From UBA961 sp014191195 (lineage in GTDB: Bacteria > Bacteroidota > Ignavibacteria > Kapaibacteriales > UBA961): 64,000 nucleotides of DNA. The stretch lies in the NCBI GenBank assembly GCA_964204605.1, contig OZ123195.1:1364001-1428000 (forward strand), in the 5' to 3' direction. Shown piece after piece: positions 8,422 through 16,990 of this stretch. The translations under genes and the position numbers were made by a program. The notes under the pieces are model-generated. The model was not told where the DNA came from and searched no databases. It saw only the letters and a program-made list of their open reading frames with translations. Position 1 is the stretch's first letter, and each line of letters begins with the position of its first letter.

Positions 8422-9290
8422 TAAGTAGTTTTTGATCGCCAATCTTCTCTAACCTTAACAAATAATTCTAAAAAAACTGGGAATTCAAGGTGCTCTTCTA
8501 CTTTATCTCTTGATAATAACCCAATTTGTTTGATTTTAGATCCTTTCTCACCAATAAGAATTGCCTTTTGTGATTCTTTTTCAATGATGATATCTGCGGC
8601 TATATACCATTTGCCCTTTTCTCTTTCTTTGAATTCTGAAATTGTAACTTCAGTAGAATAAGGAATTTCTTCTTTGAATAATTCAAAAACGGTTTCTCTT
8701 ATCAATTCAGAAACAAAAAATCTTTGTGGCATTGTACTTAAAATTTCAGGATCATGAAAGAATTCTCCCTCTGGAAGTAATGATTCTAGAATATGAACCA
8801 GTGTATCTGTATTATCTTTTTGTAAGGCAGAAATTGGAATAAATTCTGTGAATACTCCTAATTCTTCAAGTGCAGAGATAAAAGGTAATGCTTGGGTTTT
8901 ATCAGACAATGCATCCATTTTATTTAAGATAGCGATGCAGGGTTTTTTTAATGTTTTTAGTGCTTCTATAAAAGGAGGTGTTAACACCCTTGTAGCAGTT
9001 TCTGGCCTGGTAACGTCTGCTATTACTATAATAATGTCAGCACCACTTAAGGACTCCTCTACAAAATTCATCATGGACTTATGTAATTCATACCGTGGTT
9101 TAAGGACGCCAGGTGTATCAATAAATACCATTTGAGTTTCTTTTTGTGTATATATACCTAATACATTACGCCTAGTTGTTTGTGGCTTAGGTGTTACAAT
9201 AGAAAGTTTTGAGCCAATGATAGCATTCATTAGCGTTGATTTACCAACATTTGGCTTACCAATTATTGCGATATAGCCTGATTTAGGCAT
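8400..9290 (-). CDS. era: GTPase Era, 16S rRNA-binding
   Basis: A 296-residue Era GTPase, needed for 30S subunit maturation and coupling to the cell cycle. The G domain shows GKPNVGKST at 11-19, DTPG at 58-61 and NKMD at 123-126. The C-terminal type II KH domain that binds the 3' end of 16S rRNA is present (ILIGEKGSKIKQIG at 244-257). Length and domain order are standard. It lies 23 bases after the glucan phosphorylase gene on the same strand and is probably co-transcribed with it. Confidence 0.96.
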   Translation of the reverse strand: MPKSGYIAIIGKPNVGKSTLMNAIIGSKLSIVTPKPQTTRRNVLGIYTQKETQMVFIDTPGVLKPRYELHKSMMNFVEESLSGADIIIVIADVTRPETATRVLTPPFIEALKTLKKPCIAILNKMDALSDKTQALPFISALEELGVFTEFIPISALQKDNTDTLVHILESLLPEGEFFHDPEILSTMPQRFFVSELIRETVFELFKEEIPYSTEVTISEFKEREKGKWYIAADIIIEKESQKAILIGEKGSKIKQIGLLSRDKVEEHLEFPVFLELFVKVREDWRSKTTYLRSFGY

Positions 9291-9313
9291 AAAAAGATCT
9301 CCATATATTCATA

Positions 9314-11875
9314 TTATTGCTGTTTAGCCCAAGTACATAATCCAATATCGGCATTATCTGTCAATAAAGTATGTGTAGGTAATACTCGAACTGTACAACC
9401 TTGTTGTCCACCAAATTCACTCAAAAATTGTCCTTCAAACCATGCTTTTCCATCTGTATACCCTTGAAAAGTCAATATTTGTTTAGACACATGTTGCAAA
9501 TCGCCTTGTGCATTTATTTTTCCATACACTGCTTCTACTAAAAGATCTTTTTCAGATAGATTGCCGGTATACACTTCTGCATATACTGTAATGTGTTTTC
9601 CTATTGCAGCATGCGAAATACCCTGAATTGAGATTGTTCCAAATGAAACAATTTCCCAATTATTATAGATATGTTTTTTCCAGTTTCTTAATTCTTTTGC
9701 GCCTTGTAAATTATTTTTTTGCAAAACATCATATCTCTGTAATGCTGGTAAATAAAATTTTCTAGTATAATCTCTAACCATTCTGGCAGTAGAAAATTCA
9801 GGTGCAATCGTCATAATAGAAGATTTCATCTTCTCTACCCATTGTTCTGGGATACCTTGCTTATTTCTGTTGTAGAAAGTAGGAATGATCTCTTTTTCTA
9901 AGATCTCATAAAGTGATAAAGATTCTGCTCTGTCTTGATCTTCTGTTGATGCATATTGCTCTGTAGATCCGATTGAAAATCCATTATCGCCATTATATGA
10001 TTCATCCCACCATCCATCCATAATACTGCAGTGTAAACATCCATTCATTGCAGCTTTCATTCCACTGGTTCCACTGGCTTCATGTGGACGTCTTGGTGTA
10101 TTTAGCCAAATATCACATCCTTTTACCATTGCTGAAGCAATAGCCATGCTATAATCCTCTAGAAATATTATATGATCTTCTAATCCATGCTCTTTAATTG
10201 CATGGATTATAGACTGTATGATTTCTTTACCAGCATTATCATGTGGATGCGCCTTTCCTGCAAGGATTATTTGAACAGGCAGATCAGGATTAGTTAACAT
10301 TTTTTTAAGTCTGCCCATATCTCTGAACAATAAATTTGCTCTTTTGTATGTAGCAAATCTGCGAGCAAATCCAATTGTTAAAGCTTGTGGATTAAGGAAT
10401 CGATTTATATAAGCTTTTTGTCTATTAGAAAGAATTGTACCTTTCCTATTTTGCAAATAGGTTCTTGCAAAGTCTACTAATTCTGATTTATAAAATTCAT
10501 GCACTTTCCATAATCGATCTGAAGGAATATCCCCTATTGATTTCCACATTTCTTTATTATGTGTTTCTTTTCGCCACATTGGTCCAAGATATGTATCAAA
10601 TAACTCTGCAAGTTTGCCGGCCACCCAAGTAGATGTATGAATTCCATTGGTTATATGATGAATAGGTATTTCTTCTTCGAGAAAATCTGGCCATAATGGT
10701 TGCCACATCGATCGTGCAACTTTACCATGTAATGCACTTACACCATTTCTATATGATGACATTCTTAAGGCGAGTACTGTCATTGAGAATAATTCTGGAT
10801 CATTTGAATTTACTTGTCCTAATTGCAAAAATTCTTCTCTACTAATCCCTAATTTCTGCCAATACGCAGAAAAATATGTATCTATTAATGATACAGGGAA
10901 TACTTCATTTCCTGCTGGCACTGGCGTATGGGTAGTAAAAATCATTCCAGCATGCGCTAATTCCATTGCTGTATAGAAATCAGTTTGAAAATCATCCATG
11001 ATATTATGGGCTCTTTCTAAAGTAGCAAATGCTGCATGACCTTCATTAATATGGATGATGCTTGGATGTATTCCTAATAATCGCAATGCTTTAATGCCAC
11101 CTATTCCTAATACAATTTCTTGCTGAATCCTTGTTTCTGTATTTCCTCCATATAGTTGATCAGTGATATCTCTATATTCAGGAATTTCAGCATTTTCGAT
11201 AATATTTGTATCTAATAAATACAATGCGGTTTTACCTATCATTGCACGCCAGATATGTGCATATACAGGTGAATTAGGCATTGCAATTTCTACTACATAT
11301 GGTATTGCCTCAGAACTTTTCATTAATTCTAATGGCATAGAATAAAAATCATTTTCAAAAAAACTTTCTGTTTGCCAGCCACTAGACGAAATATGTTGTC
11401 TGAAATAACCCATTTGATATAATAATCCAACAGCTACTAAAGGCAATCCTAAATCACTTGCTGATTTAAGATGATCTCCTGCTAAGATTCCTAATCCACC
11501 GGAATAATTGGGAAAGCTTTCATTTATTCCAAATTCCAATGAGAAGTAAGCAATCTTTCCATGCTGTGCTGAAGAAACCGACTCCTGAAACCATGAAGTA
11601 CTATTGATATACGATATAAAAGACGCATGCACAGATTGTAATTTTTCAATAAATCCTTTATCATTTTCCAGATATTCTAATCTAGATATTGGAATGTGAT
11701 TGAGTAATGCGACTGGATTTCTATGTAATTCTAACCATAAATTACTATCTATAGCACCAAATAGAGATGCAGCTTCATCATTCCAGCACCACCAAAAATT
11801 ATAGGCTAATTCTTTTAATGCTATAAGTGATGATGGTAAAGAAGCCGATACTGTATATATTGATAATGGTTTCAT
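9314..11875 (-). CDS. glgP: Alpha-glucan (glycogen) phosphorylase, DUF3417-type
   Basis: An 853-residue glucan phosphorylase that releases glucose 1-phosphate from storage glycogen or maltodextrin using phosphate and pyridoxal phosphate. The N-terminal 100 residues look like the DUF3417 domain (ELAYNFWWCWN near the start), which marks the bacterial/archaeal type distinct from the E. coli enzyme. Key motifs follow: YFSLEFGI, GGLGILAGDHLK, a His-containing TTHTPVPAGNE, and EASGTSGMKAAMNG with the cofactor Lys607. Length is normal for this class. No other glycogen gene is nearby. Era follows 23 bases downstream. A hairpin at 11902-11930 separates it from the upstream cyclophilin gene. Confidence 0.93.
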   Translation of the reverse strand: MKPLSIYTVSASLPSSLIALKELAYNFWWCWNDEAASLFGAIDSNLWLELHRNPVALLNHIPISRLEYLENDKGFIEKLQSVHASFISYINSTSWFQESVSSAQHGKIAYFSLEFGINESFPNYSGGLGILAGDHLKSASDLGLPLVAVGLLYQMGYFRQHISSSGWQTESFFENDFYSMPLELMKSSEAIPYVVEIAMPNSPVYAHIWRAMIGKTALYLLDTNIIENAEIPEYRDITDQLYGGNTETRIQQEIVLGIGGIKALRLLGIHPSIIHINEGHAAFATLERAHNIMDDFQTDFYTAMELAHAGMIFTTHTPVPAGNEVFPVSLIDTYFSAYWQKLGISREEFLQLGQVNSNDPELFSMTVLALRMSSYRNGVSALHGKVARSMWQPLWPDFLEEEIPIHHITNGIHTSTWVAGKLAELFDTYLGPMWRKETHNKEMWKSIGDIPSDRLWKVHEFYKSELVDFARTYLQNRKGTILSNRQKAYINRFLNPQALTIGFARRFATYKRANLLFRDMGRLKKMLTNPDLPVQIILAGKAHPHDNAGKEIIQSIIHAIKEHGLEDHIIFLEDYSMAIASAMVKGCDIWLNTPRRPHEASGTSGMKAAMNGCLHCSIMDGWWDESYNGDNGFSIGSTEQYASTEDQDRAESLSLYEILEKEIIPTFYNRNKQGIPEQWVEKMKSSIMTIAPEFSTARMVRDYTRKFYLPALQRYDVLQKNNLQGAKELRNWKKHIYNNWEIVSFGTISIQGISHAAIGKHITVYAEVYTGNLSEKDLLVEAVYGKINAQGDLQHVSKQILTFQGYTDGKAWFEGQFLSEFGGQQGCTVRVLPTHTLLTDNADIGLCTWAKQQ

Positions 11876-11901
11876 GATTGATATGGTATTAGAAAATGAA
11901 T

Positions 11902-11930
11902 GCCTGCATCCGTTAAAAACAGGTGCAGGC
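11902..11930 (-). terminator. Hairpin between cyclophilin gene and glgP
   Basis: Seven-base arms GCCTGCA (11902-11908) and TGCAGGC (11924-11930) enclose a 15-base loop. On the minus strand the hairpin follows the cyclophilin stop at 11954, but the tail is ATTCATTTTC rather than a clean T-run. It may be a weak terminator or a leader structure for glgP. Confidence 0.4.
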
Positions 11931-11953
11931 TTTCTGATATTCTAAGATGATAA

Positions 11954-12577
11954 CTATTTTTTTACAGGTTTGGTTGAGATAGACTGAATAATCACTGGAT
12001 CTTTTGGAGTACTTCCATTTAAAGGAACTGCTGCAATTTTATCGACGATATCCATTCCTACCATTACTTTTCCAAACATTGTATAGCTTTTTGGCAAGCC
12101 TAAGTCTCCAAGGCATATAAAAAACTGACTTGTATTTGTATGTTGACCTCTATTAGCCATTGCTAATACTCCACGTGCATATCCAATTTTCCAACTTGCG
12201 GTTGTTTGTATTAATTCATCTTCAAATTCACCACCATAAATACTTTCTCCACCAGTTCCCCATTGTGATTTTAGAGATTCATCCTTAGTTTTTGGATCAC
12301 CTGCTTGAATAACAAAACCTGGAACAACTCGGTGGAACAATACTCCATTATACACATCTTTTTCTGCCAAACCGATAAAGTTAGCTACTGTTTTGGGGGC
12401 ATCATTGCCATAAAGCCCAATAACGATATTTCCGTAATTGGTTGTCATAGTAACTGTATTCGTTACTGTAGGTTCAGGATTTGTAAGCACGATTTGTTGA
12501 GCTCCTACAAAAGGTATAAAAAATATAGACAAAGCAAACATTGTAAACATATGTAAAAGTGCATACGATTTTTTCAT
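11954..12577 (-). CDS. Exported cyclophilin-type peptidyl-prolyl cis-trans isomerase (copy 1)
   Basis: A 207-residue cyclophilin with an N-terminal signal peptide of about 26 residues (MKKSY...FVGAQ), so probably periplasmic, where it would speed proline isomerisation in folding proteins. The catalytic Arg is in FHRVVPGF (Arg83), Gln91 follows in IQAGDP, and SQFFI supplies the hydrophobic pocket. It carries a textbook Shine-Dalgarno sequence AAGGAG a few bases before the ATG, one of the strongest in the window. The preceding gene 39 bases upstream is a second exported cyclophilin, so the pair is a tandem duplication or paired operon. The two have diverged considerably. Confidence 0.92.
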   Translation of the reverse strand: MKKSYALLHMFTMFALSIFFIPFVGAQQIVLTNPEPTVTNTVTMTTNYGNIVIGLYGNDAPKTVANFIGLAEKDVYNGVLFHRVVPGFVIQAGDPKTKDESLKSQWGTGGESIYGGEFEDELIQTTASWKIGYARGVLAMANRGQHTNTSQFFICLGDLGLPKSYTMFGKVMVGMDIVDKIAAVPLNGSTPKDPVIIQSISTKPVKK

Positions 12578-12616
12578 AACTTCTCCTTAAAAATCTTTAT
12601 ATGAATCGAAACTATT

Positions 12617-13195
12617 TTATTTCTTAACTATTTTCATTGTTATTTTTTTTAATGGTCTCTCGGTGGCTTTATCTCTTGGAGATTCAGCAATTTTATCAAC
12701 TATTTCCATTCCTTGTAGTACTTTTCCATAAGCGGTATATTCTCCATCTAAAAATTCTGAATCATTTACACATATAAAAAACTGAGAATCTGCACTATTG
12801 ATATTTTCACCTCGTGCAGCAGATACTATTCCACGTTTATGAGATATACTATTAAATTCAGCCGGAATTTTCTTTTGAGATTCATCTCCAAGACCCCAAG
12901 TAGAGGGATCTTTTGAAGTATTTTTGCTATTTGGATCTCCACCTTGAATCATAAAATCGGGGTCTATTCTATGAAATGCAGTTCCATCATAAAAACCAAT
13001 CTTAACTAAACTATCAAAATTCTCACAGTGATTCTGAGCAGTTTCAGGAAACAATTCAATTATAATATCACCTAAAATGACATCCAGTTCTTGAACAGTA
13101 ATTGTATATACTGGGTGATTATTGTTTTTATCTTGAGCAAGAACTGCTATAGAAGCAATGCCACAAAGAAGAAAGTTTAATAGTATGAATTTCAT
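12617..13195 (-). CDS. Exported cyclophilin-type peptidyl-prolyl cis-trans isomerase (copy 2)
   Basis: A 192-residue cyclophilin with a signal peptide ending near VLAQ (residue 21). Catalytic features are present: FHRIDPDF with Arg76, Gln84 in MIQGGDP, and DSQFFI in the substrate pocket. It precedes the related copy at 11954-12577 by 39 bases, on the same strand. The substrate-loop region (DESQKK in place of GGES) differs from copy 1, which suggests different clients. The short basic C-terminus (TMKIVKK) resembles that of copy 1 (STKPVKK), supporting common descent. It is probably periplasmic. Confidence 0.9.
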   Translation of the reverse strand: MKFILLNFLLCGIASIAVLAQDKNNNHPVYTITVQELDVILGDIIIELFPETAQNHCENFDSLVKIGFYDGTAFHRIDPDFMIQGGDPNSKNTSKDPSTWGLGDESQKKIPAEFNSISHKRGIVSAARGENINSADSQFFICVNDSEFLDGEYTAYGKVLQGMEIVDKIAESPRDKATERPLKKITMKIVKK

Positions 13196-13284
13196 GTATA
13201 TGCTCTATGATAATCTATAATTTCATTTGACGCAGAGATAAGAGTTTTCGTCTGTTGGATTACTGAAATACATGTGCTCCACAA

Positions 13285-13315
13285 TAAAAAAGCCGCTGCT
13301 AGAGCGGCTATTTTT
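13285..13315 (-). terminator. Rho-independent terminator after the serine palmitoyltransferase-like gene
   Basis: Arms AGCCGCT (13291-13297) and AGCGGCT (13303-13309) enclose a 5-base loop and are followed on the minus strand by six T's. It lies 10 bases past the stop at 13325. A T-run on the other side means it could also act on the plus strand, but no plus gene ends here. Confidence 0.85.
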
Positions 13316-13324
13316 CTATATTCT

Positions 13325-14521
13325 TTAATGGGTGATAAGTCCAAGTTCAAGACCTACTATGTTAAAGACTTCTAAAATCTTATCTAAATGTTCTTTTTGA
13401 TGAGAAGCCATATAACTTGTACGCATCATACTCATATTTGGTGGCACTCCAGGAGGAACAAAGGCATTCACAAAAACACCTTTATCATATAGTTTTCTCC
13501 AAAAAACTAATGCTGTATCTACATCACCAACAATAACTGGTACAATGCCAGTTGGACTATTATATACATTAAATCCAAGGTCTGCAAAGCCCTTACGCAT
13601 ATAATCTGCATTTGCGATTAACTTATCTACTAATTCTGGTTGCTCTTGTAAGATTGCTAATGCTGCTAAAGCGGCTGCACAAGAAGCTGGAGTTGGGCTT
13701 GCACTAAAAATAAGTGCTGGTGAATGATGTTTAAGAAAATTGATAACTCTTTCGGGGCCAGCTACAAATCCACCAAGTGATGCAAATGTCTTAGAGAAAG
13801 TGCCCATTGTCATATCGGTTCTTGAAGTTAAATCATACAGGCTAGCTGTTCCCCTACCACCTTTCCCAATTACTCCGGTAGCATGAGCATCATCTACTAA
13901 TACTCTAGCACCATATTTTTCTGCCATATCAATGATACCAGGTAAGTCTACTACTTCTCCTGAAACAGAAAACACGCCATCTGTTACTATTAATTTACCT
14001 GCGCTATCAGGTATTCTTTTAAGTGTTTTTTCTAGATCTTCCATATCATTATGTTTATATCTAACAAATTCTGCAAATCCACCCTTGGCAAGCATAGCTC
14101 CATTGATGATACAAGCATGATTCTCTTTGTCAGAAATTACATAATCTCCTTTGGATACTAAACCACTTATCACGCCTAAAGCTGTTTGATAGCCAGTACT
14201 AAATAATAGAACAGATTCATAGCCTAAATATTCTGCTAGCTTTTCTTCTAATTGAATATGTAAATCAATAGTTCCTGTTAAATATCGAGAGCCAGAACAA
14301 CCTGTTCCATATTGATGTATTGCTTGAATAGCAGCTTCACGAACCCGTGGATGAGCTGTTAATCCAAGATAATTATTAGAGCCCGCCATAATAATTTTTC
14401 GGCCTTCCATAGAAACAACAGGTCCTTCATTTTCTTCAATTGTACGGAAATATGGATATAATCCCATTGCCTTTACTTCGTCAGCTCGGGTAAATGAATA
14501 ACAACGTTCGAACAAATCCAT
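13325..14521 (-). CDS. spt: Serine palmitoyltransferase-like alpha-oxoamine synthase
   Basis: A 398-residue pyridoxal-phosphate enzyme of the alpha-oxoamine synthase family. Lys244 in GTFSKTFAS is the cofactor lysine, His135 in NHACI stacks on the ring, and DDAHATG (210-216) holds the pyridine-binding Asp and the His. The segments YPYFRTIEENEG near the start, MGTFSKTFASLGGF, and PPGVPPNMSMMRTSYMA resemble Bacteroides serine palmitoyltransferase more than glycine C-acetyltransferase or biotin-pathway BioF. Serine palmitoyltransferase condenses serine with an acyl-CoA to 3-ketosphinganine, the first step of sphingolipid synthesis. No tdh or bio genes are near. It has its own terminator and an 84-base leader, so is probably monocistronic. 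The BioF/Kbl alternative remains possible. Confidence 0.7.
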   Translation of the reverse strand: MDLFERCYSFTRADEVKAMGLYPYFRTIEENEGPVVSMEGRKIIMAGSNNYLGLTAHPRVREAAIQAIHQYGTGCSGSRYLTGTIDLHIQLEEKLAEYLGYESVLLFSTGYQTALGVISGLVSKGDYVISDKENHACIINGAMLAKGGFAEFVRYKHNDMEDLEKTLKRIPDSAGKLIVTDGVFSVSGEVVDLPGIIDMAEKYGARVLVDDAHATGVIGKGGRGTASLYDLTSRTDMTMGTFSKTFASLGGFVAGPERVINFLKHHSPALIFSASPTPASCAAALAALAILQEQPELVDKLIANADYMRKGFADLGFNVYNSPTGIVPVIVGDVDTALVFWRKLYDKGVFVNAFVPPGVPPNMSMMRTSYMASHQKEHLDKILEVFNIVGLELGLITH

Positions 14522-14605
14522 ATCATTGCCTTTTTATATCTAATATTATATTTATGTTAATTAATTGTCAAATTAATGAATTTTATATCAATGGATCAAT
14601 TTTGA

Positions 14606-16162
14606 TCAGTTATCGGGATCTATAATTATTGTTTTATTGGGAGAGCTCTTCCCAAAATCATCTATTGCTTTTACTGTGATTTTCATAGGCTTTGACGGAT
14701 CTTTTGGCATAAATTTGAATTGCTGAACTCTTATTAGCTTTTTTTCATCTTGCTTTATATTGCCAAATAATTCTTGTGGCCCAATACAATTAGAATTAGA
14801 GCCATCTATAACCAATAATTTTGATCTATTTAATTTTCCATTATTAATTCCCATTGTTTTAATTTCAATCAAGGCATATCCATTAGCCTTAGATTCTTTG
14901 ATGATTTCTGGGACTGGATATGGTACAATATTGATTGTAAACAGCTGGCCATAGGTTGCTCCATTATATTGTCTTTCAAATGTTAATGTTTGCCCTATAT
15001 CAGACTGTTCGGGTGTGAAATCAAAATCACTTCCATTTGGACTAGATAAAAGTACTGAATTACTATTCTTTAATAATGACCTTACTTCTCGCATAAATGG
15101 CAAGCCGGATTTAAACTGATAGGTTAATCCGGGATACATATACAGAGGATATATTGGTTTTTTTGCTTCTTGTGAAGTAACAATAAATTCTGCTGATAAT
15201 TCCTTATTATCAATTTTTCTTTGTGCTGTAACAATTACTTTCATTGAAGAATTCTTCGGGGCATATCCTTTAACAATTAATGCATCTGTTTTTATTTCTG
15301 ATATTTCTGCAGTTCCATCAGAAATGGTTCCTATTCTTATACTAGGTTTTTTTTCATAATCATTCAGATTAGTAATGCCAGTTATTACTATTTTATTTGA
15401 CCACGGTTGGAATGACAAATTACTTAGTTTAGAATTTATCGGCAATAAAGAGAACTCTTGAACTGAGGATTGTCCTTTACGATTTTGATCTTCTGGATTT
15501 TGTATATTTTGTAATGGAGAAACAACTGTTACCTTGCTATAAGTAGTTTCAGCTGGCATTTGAACTATCTTTGTTTGTTCTTCATTTCCAAGGCCTTCAG
15601 CAAGAATAGAAATGCTAAATTTAGCTTCTGTTCTTAATACCGATCCCACGCCTTCAATAATTTTGTTCATAGTACTATTATCGCCAATATCAGGCCTTGC
15701 AAAGGCTCGAATTGTTACCAAGTAACTTCTAGAACTATTTGTAGTTTCAAATAATGATTCTGGGGGATGCCAATAGAAAAAAACTAATTTTTTTATTGAA
15801 TCATATTGCAAACCAAATGTTTGGCCGATTGAATTATCTACTTTTATTACTTCATGTCTATCTTGGTCTTCTACCGAACATTCTAAAGAAACGTCCTTTA
15901 CATTGCCCGTAATAAGTAATACATTAGAAGAATCGCATTCAATAATCTTCATACCTTTAGTATCTGTATACATTCTACAAAGCAAGGTATTTTTTTCTGG
16001 AAGTAAAGAGAAAGATTGTTGGAATACAGCAATGATCTGGTCTAAAGGACTATCACCCTTCTTTTCATTTTTTCCAGGCAATAGCATGATAAGTGCTGCC
16101 AAATAGAGCACAAAATATATTTCTGAAACCCTTCTGCGTTTATGTTCAGTTTTTTTTAACAT
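14606..16162 (-). CDS. GldM-like periplasmic protein with one N-terminal membrane helix
   Basis: A 518-residue protein beginning with a basic stretch (KKTEHKRRR) and one hydrophobic helix at about residues 12-30 without a clear cleavage site. About 480 residues of presumed periplasmic beta-rich domains follow. GldM/PorM of the type IX secretion motor has this plan: about 515 residues, a basic start, one membrane helix, then several Ig-like domains. The gene overlaps by 17 bases the end of a GldL-like gene, reproducing the gldL-gldM order. Sequence similarity to canonical GldM is weak by eye, so the name rests on architecture, length and neighbour. No GldN or GldK is adjacent. Alternatively it is an unrelated anchored periplasmic protein. 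Confidence 0.5.
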   Translation of the reverse strand: MLKKTEHKRRRVSEIYFVLYLAALIMLLPGKNEKKGDSPLDQIIAVFQQSFSLLPEKNTLLCRMYTDTKGMKIIECDSSNVLLITGNVKDVSLECSVEDQDRHEVIKVDNSIGQTFGLQYDSIKKLVFFYWHPPESLFETTNSSRSYLVTIRAFARPDIGDNSTMNKIIEGVGSVLRTEAKFSISILAEGLGNEEQTKIVQMPAETTYSKVTVVSPLQNIQNPEDQNRKGQSSVQEFSLLPINSKLSNLSFQPWSNKIVITGITNLNDYEKKPSIRIGTISDGTAEISEIKTDALIVKGYAPKNSSMKVIVTAQRKIDNKELSAEFIVTSQEAKKPIYPLYMYPGLTYQFKSGLPFMREVRSLLKNSNSVLLSSPNGSDFDFTPEQSDIGQTLTFERQYNGATYGQLFTINIVPYPVPEIIKESKANGYALIEIKTMGINNGKLNRSKLLVIDGSNSNCIGPQELFGNIKQDEKKLIRVQQFKFMPKDPSKPMKITVKAIDDFGKSSPNKTIIIDPDN

Positions 16163-16955
16163 AGCCAGAGGTTACGGTATCTGCAATAATTTTTTCTAGT
16201 TCCCTACGCACGGCAAATTCAATTTCTTCTCTTCTTAATGCTTCAGTTGATATATTTAATTGAGATACAACATTAGAGAATAATCGTAATTGATGAGAAG
16301 TATCCTGCATTGATTGTAATAATTCTGAATTTGGAGATACTGCTTGAGATGCTATTAATACTGCATCTTTAGTTGTACTAATAAGAGCTTCTTGTCTGAT
16401 TCCCATATCATGCAAAGCATCAGTAATTTGTTCTAATCGTACGGCAACAGAAGCATAATCTCTAGATATTTCCCCAACTTCTCTGATTAAATCTCTTAGT
16501 TCTCTACTTTGTTCTTTTTCTGCTTGTTCATCTACACTATCTTCGTCAATAGGCGAAAAATACATGATAAAGAACATAATACTTAAAAGAAAAGCTTCTA
16601 AACATATACTAGAAATTACTATCCAATCGGGTACAACATCGTAAATTCTTCTTAAGCCTATCGTTACTAGTAATATTGCAGCTCCGATGTATACAAATGA
16701 ATTAATCGTTGAGAAAAAGAATCTATTAACGATTTCTTCAAGCCACAAAGAAGTACCTGAGATTGTTCCTAATACATGTAAAACTCTGATAGGTTCTTTA
16801 CCGTATTTATGTAAATCTCTTTCCCTGATGCAAATACGCCATGTTAATGCAAGAATTTTTGCAGTTCCCATTTGTCTTTCAAAACGTAATTCTCGGAAAA
16901 CATCCCTAAGAATTGAACGGCCTTCTAAAGAAGATAAAGTAGAGATTTCACGCAT
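16146..16955 (-). CDS. GldL-like inner-membrane motor protein
   Basis: A 269-residue protein with two adjacent membrane helices at about 85-102 and 111-133, then a cytoplasmic helical tail (145-255) rich in charged heptads. GldL, the proton-driven motor of the type IX secretion and gliding machinery, has the same pattern: GAA at the start of the first helix, a Glu inside the second helix, and a Pro-x-Asp-Glu/Asp turn right after it. Here these appear as GAAILLV, Glu120 in CLEAFLL and SPIDED. The N-terminus is about 70 residues longer than in usual GldL. The gldM-like gene overlaps its 3' end, and an outer-membrane barrel gene ends 35 bases upstream. Family membership is inferred. Confidence 0.55.
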   Translation of the reverse strand: MREISTLSSLEGRSILRDVFRELRFERQMGTAKILALTWRICIRERDLHKYGKEPIRVLHVLGTISGTSLWLEEIVNRFFFSTINSFVYIGAAILLVTIGLRRIYDVVPDWIVISSICLEAFLLSIMFFIMYFSPIDEDSVDEQAEKEQSRELRDLIREVGEISRDYASVAVRLEQITDALHDMGIRQEALISTTKDAVLIASQAVSPNSELLQSMQDTSHQLRLFSNVVSQLNISTEALRREEIEFAVRRELEKIIADTVTSGYVKKN

Positions 16956-16990
16956 TTTTAACTCTGATTAAACGATACTATGTATATGTT

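Noticed and set aside
13325..14521. Glycine C-acetyltransferase (Kbl) or BioF
   Set aside because: The cofactor-lysine region (GTFSKTFAS) and C-terminal PPGVPPNMS segment resemble serine palmitoyltransferase more, and no threonine dehydrogenase or biotin genes are close. Kept as an alternative.
14594..14607. Palindrome GATCAATTTTGATC at the end of the GldM-like gene
   Set aside because: Short stem, no T-run and partly inside the coding sequence; not a convincing terminator or operator.
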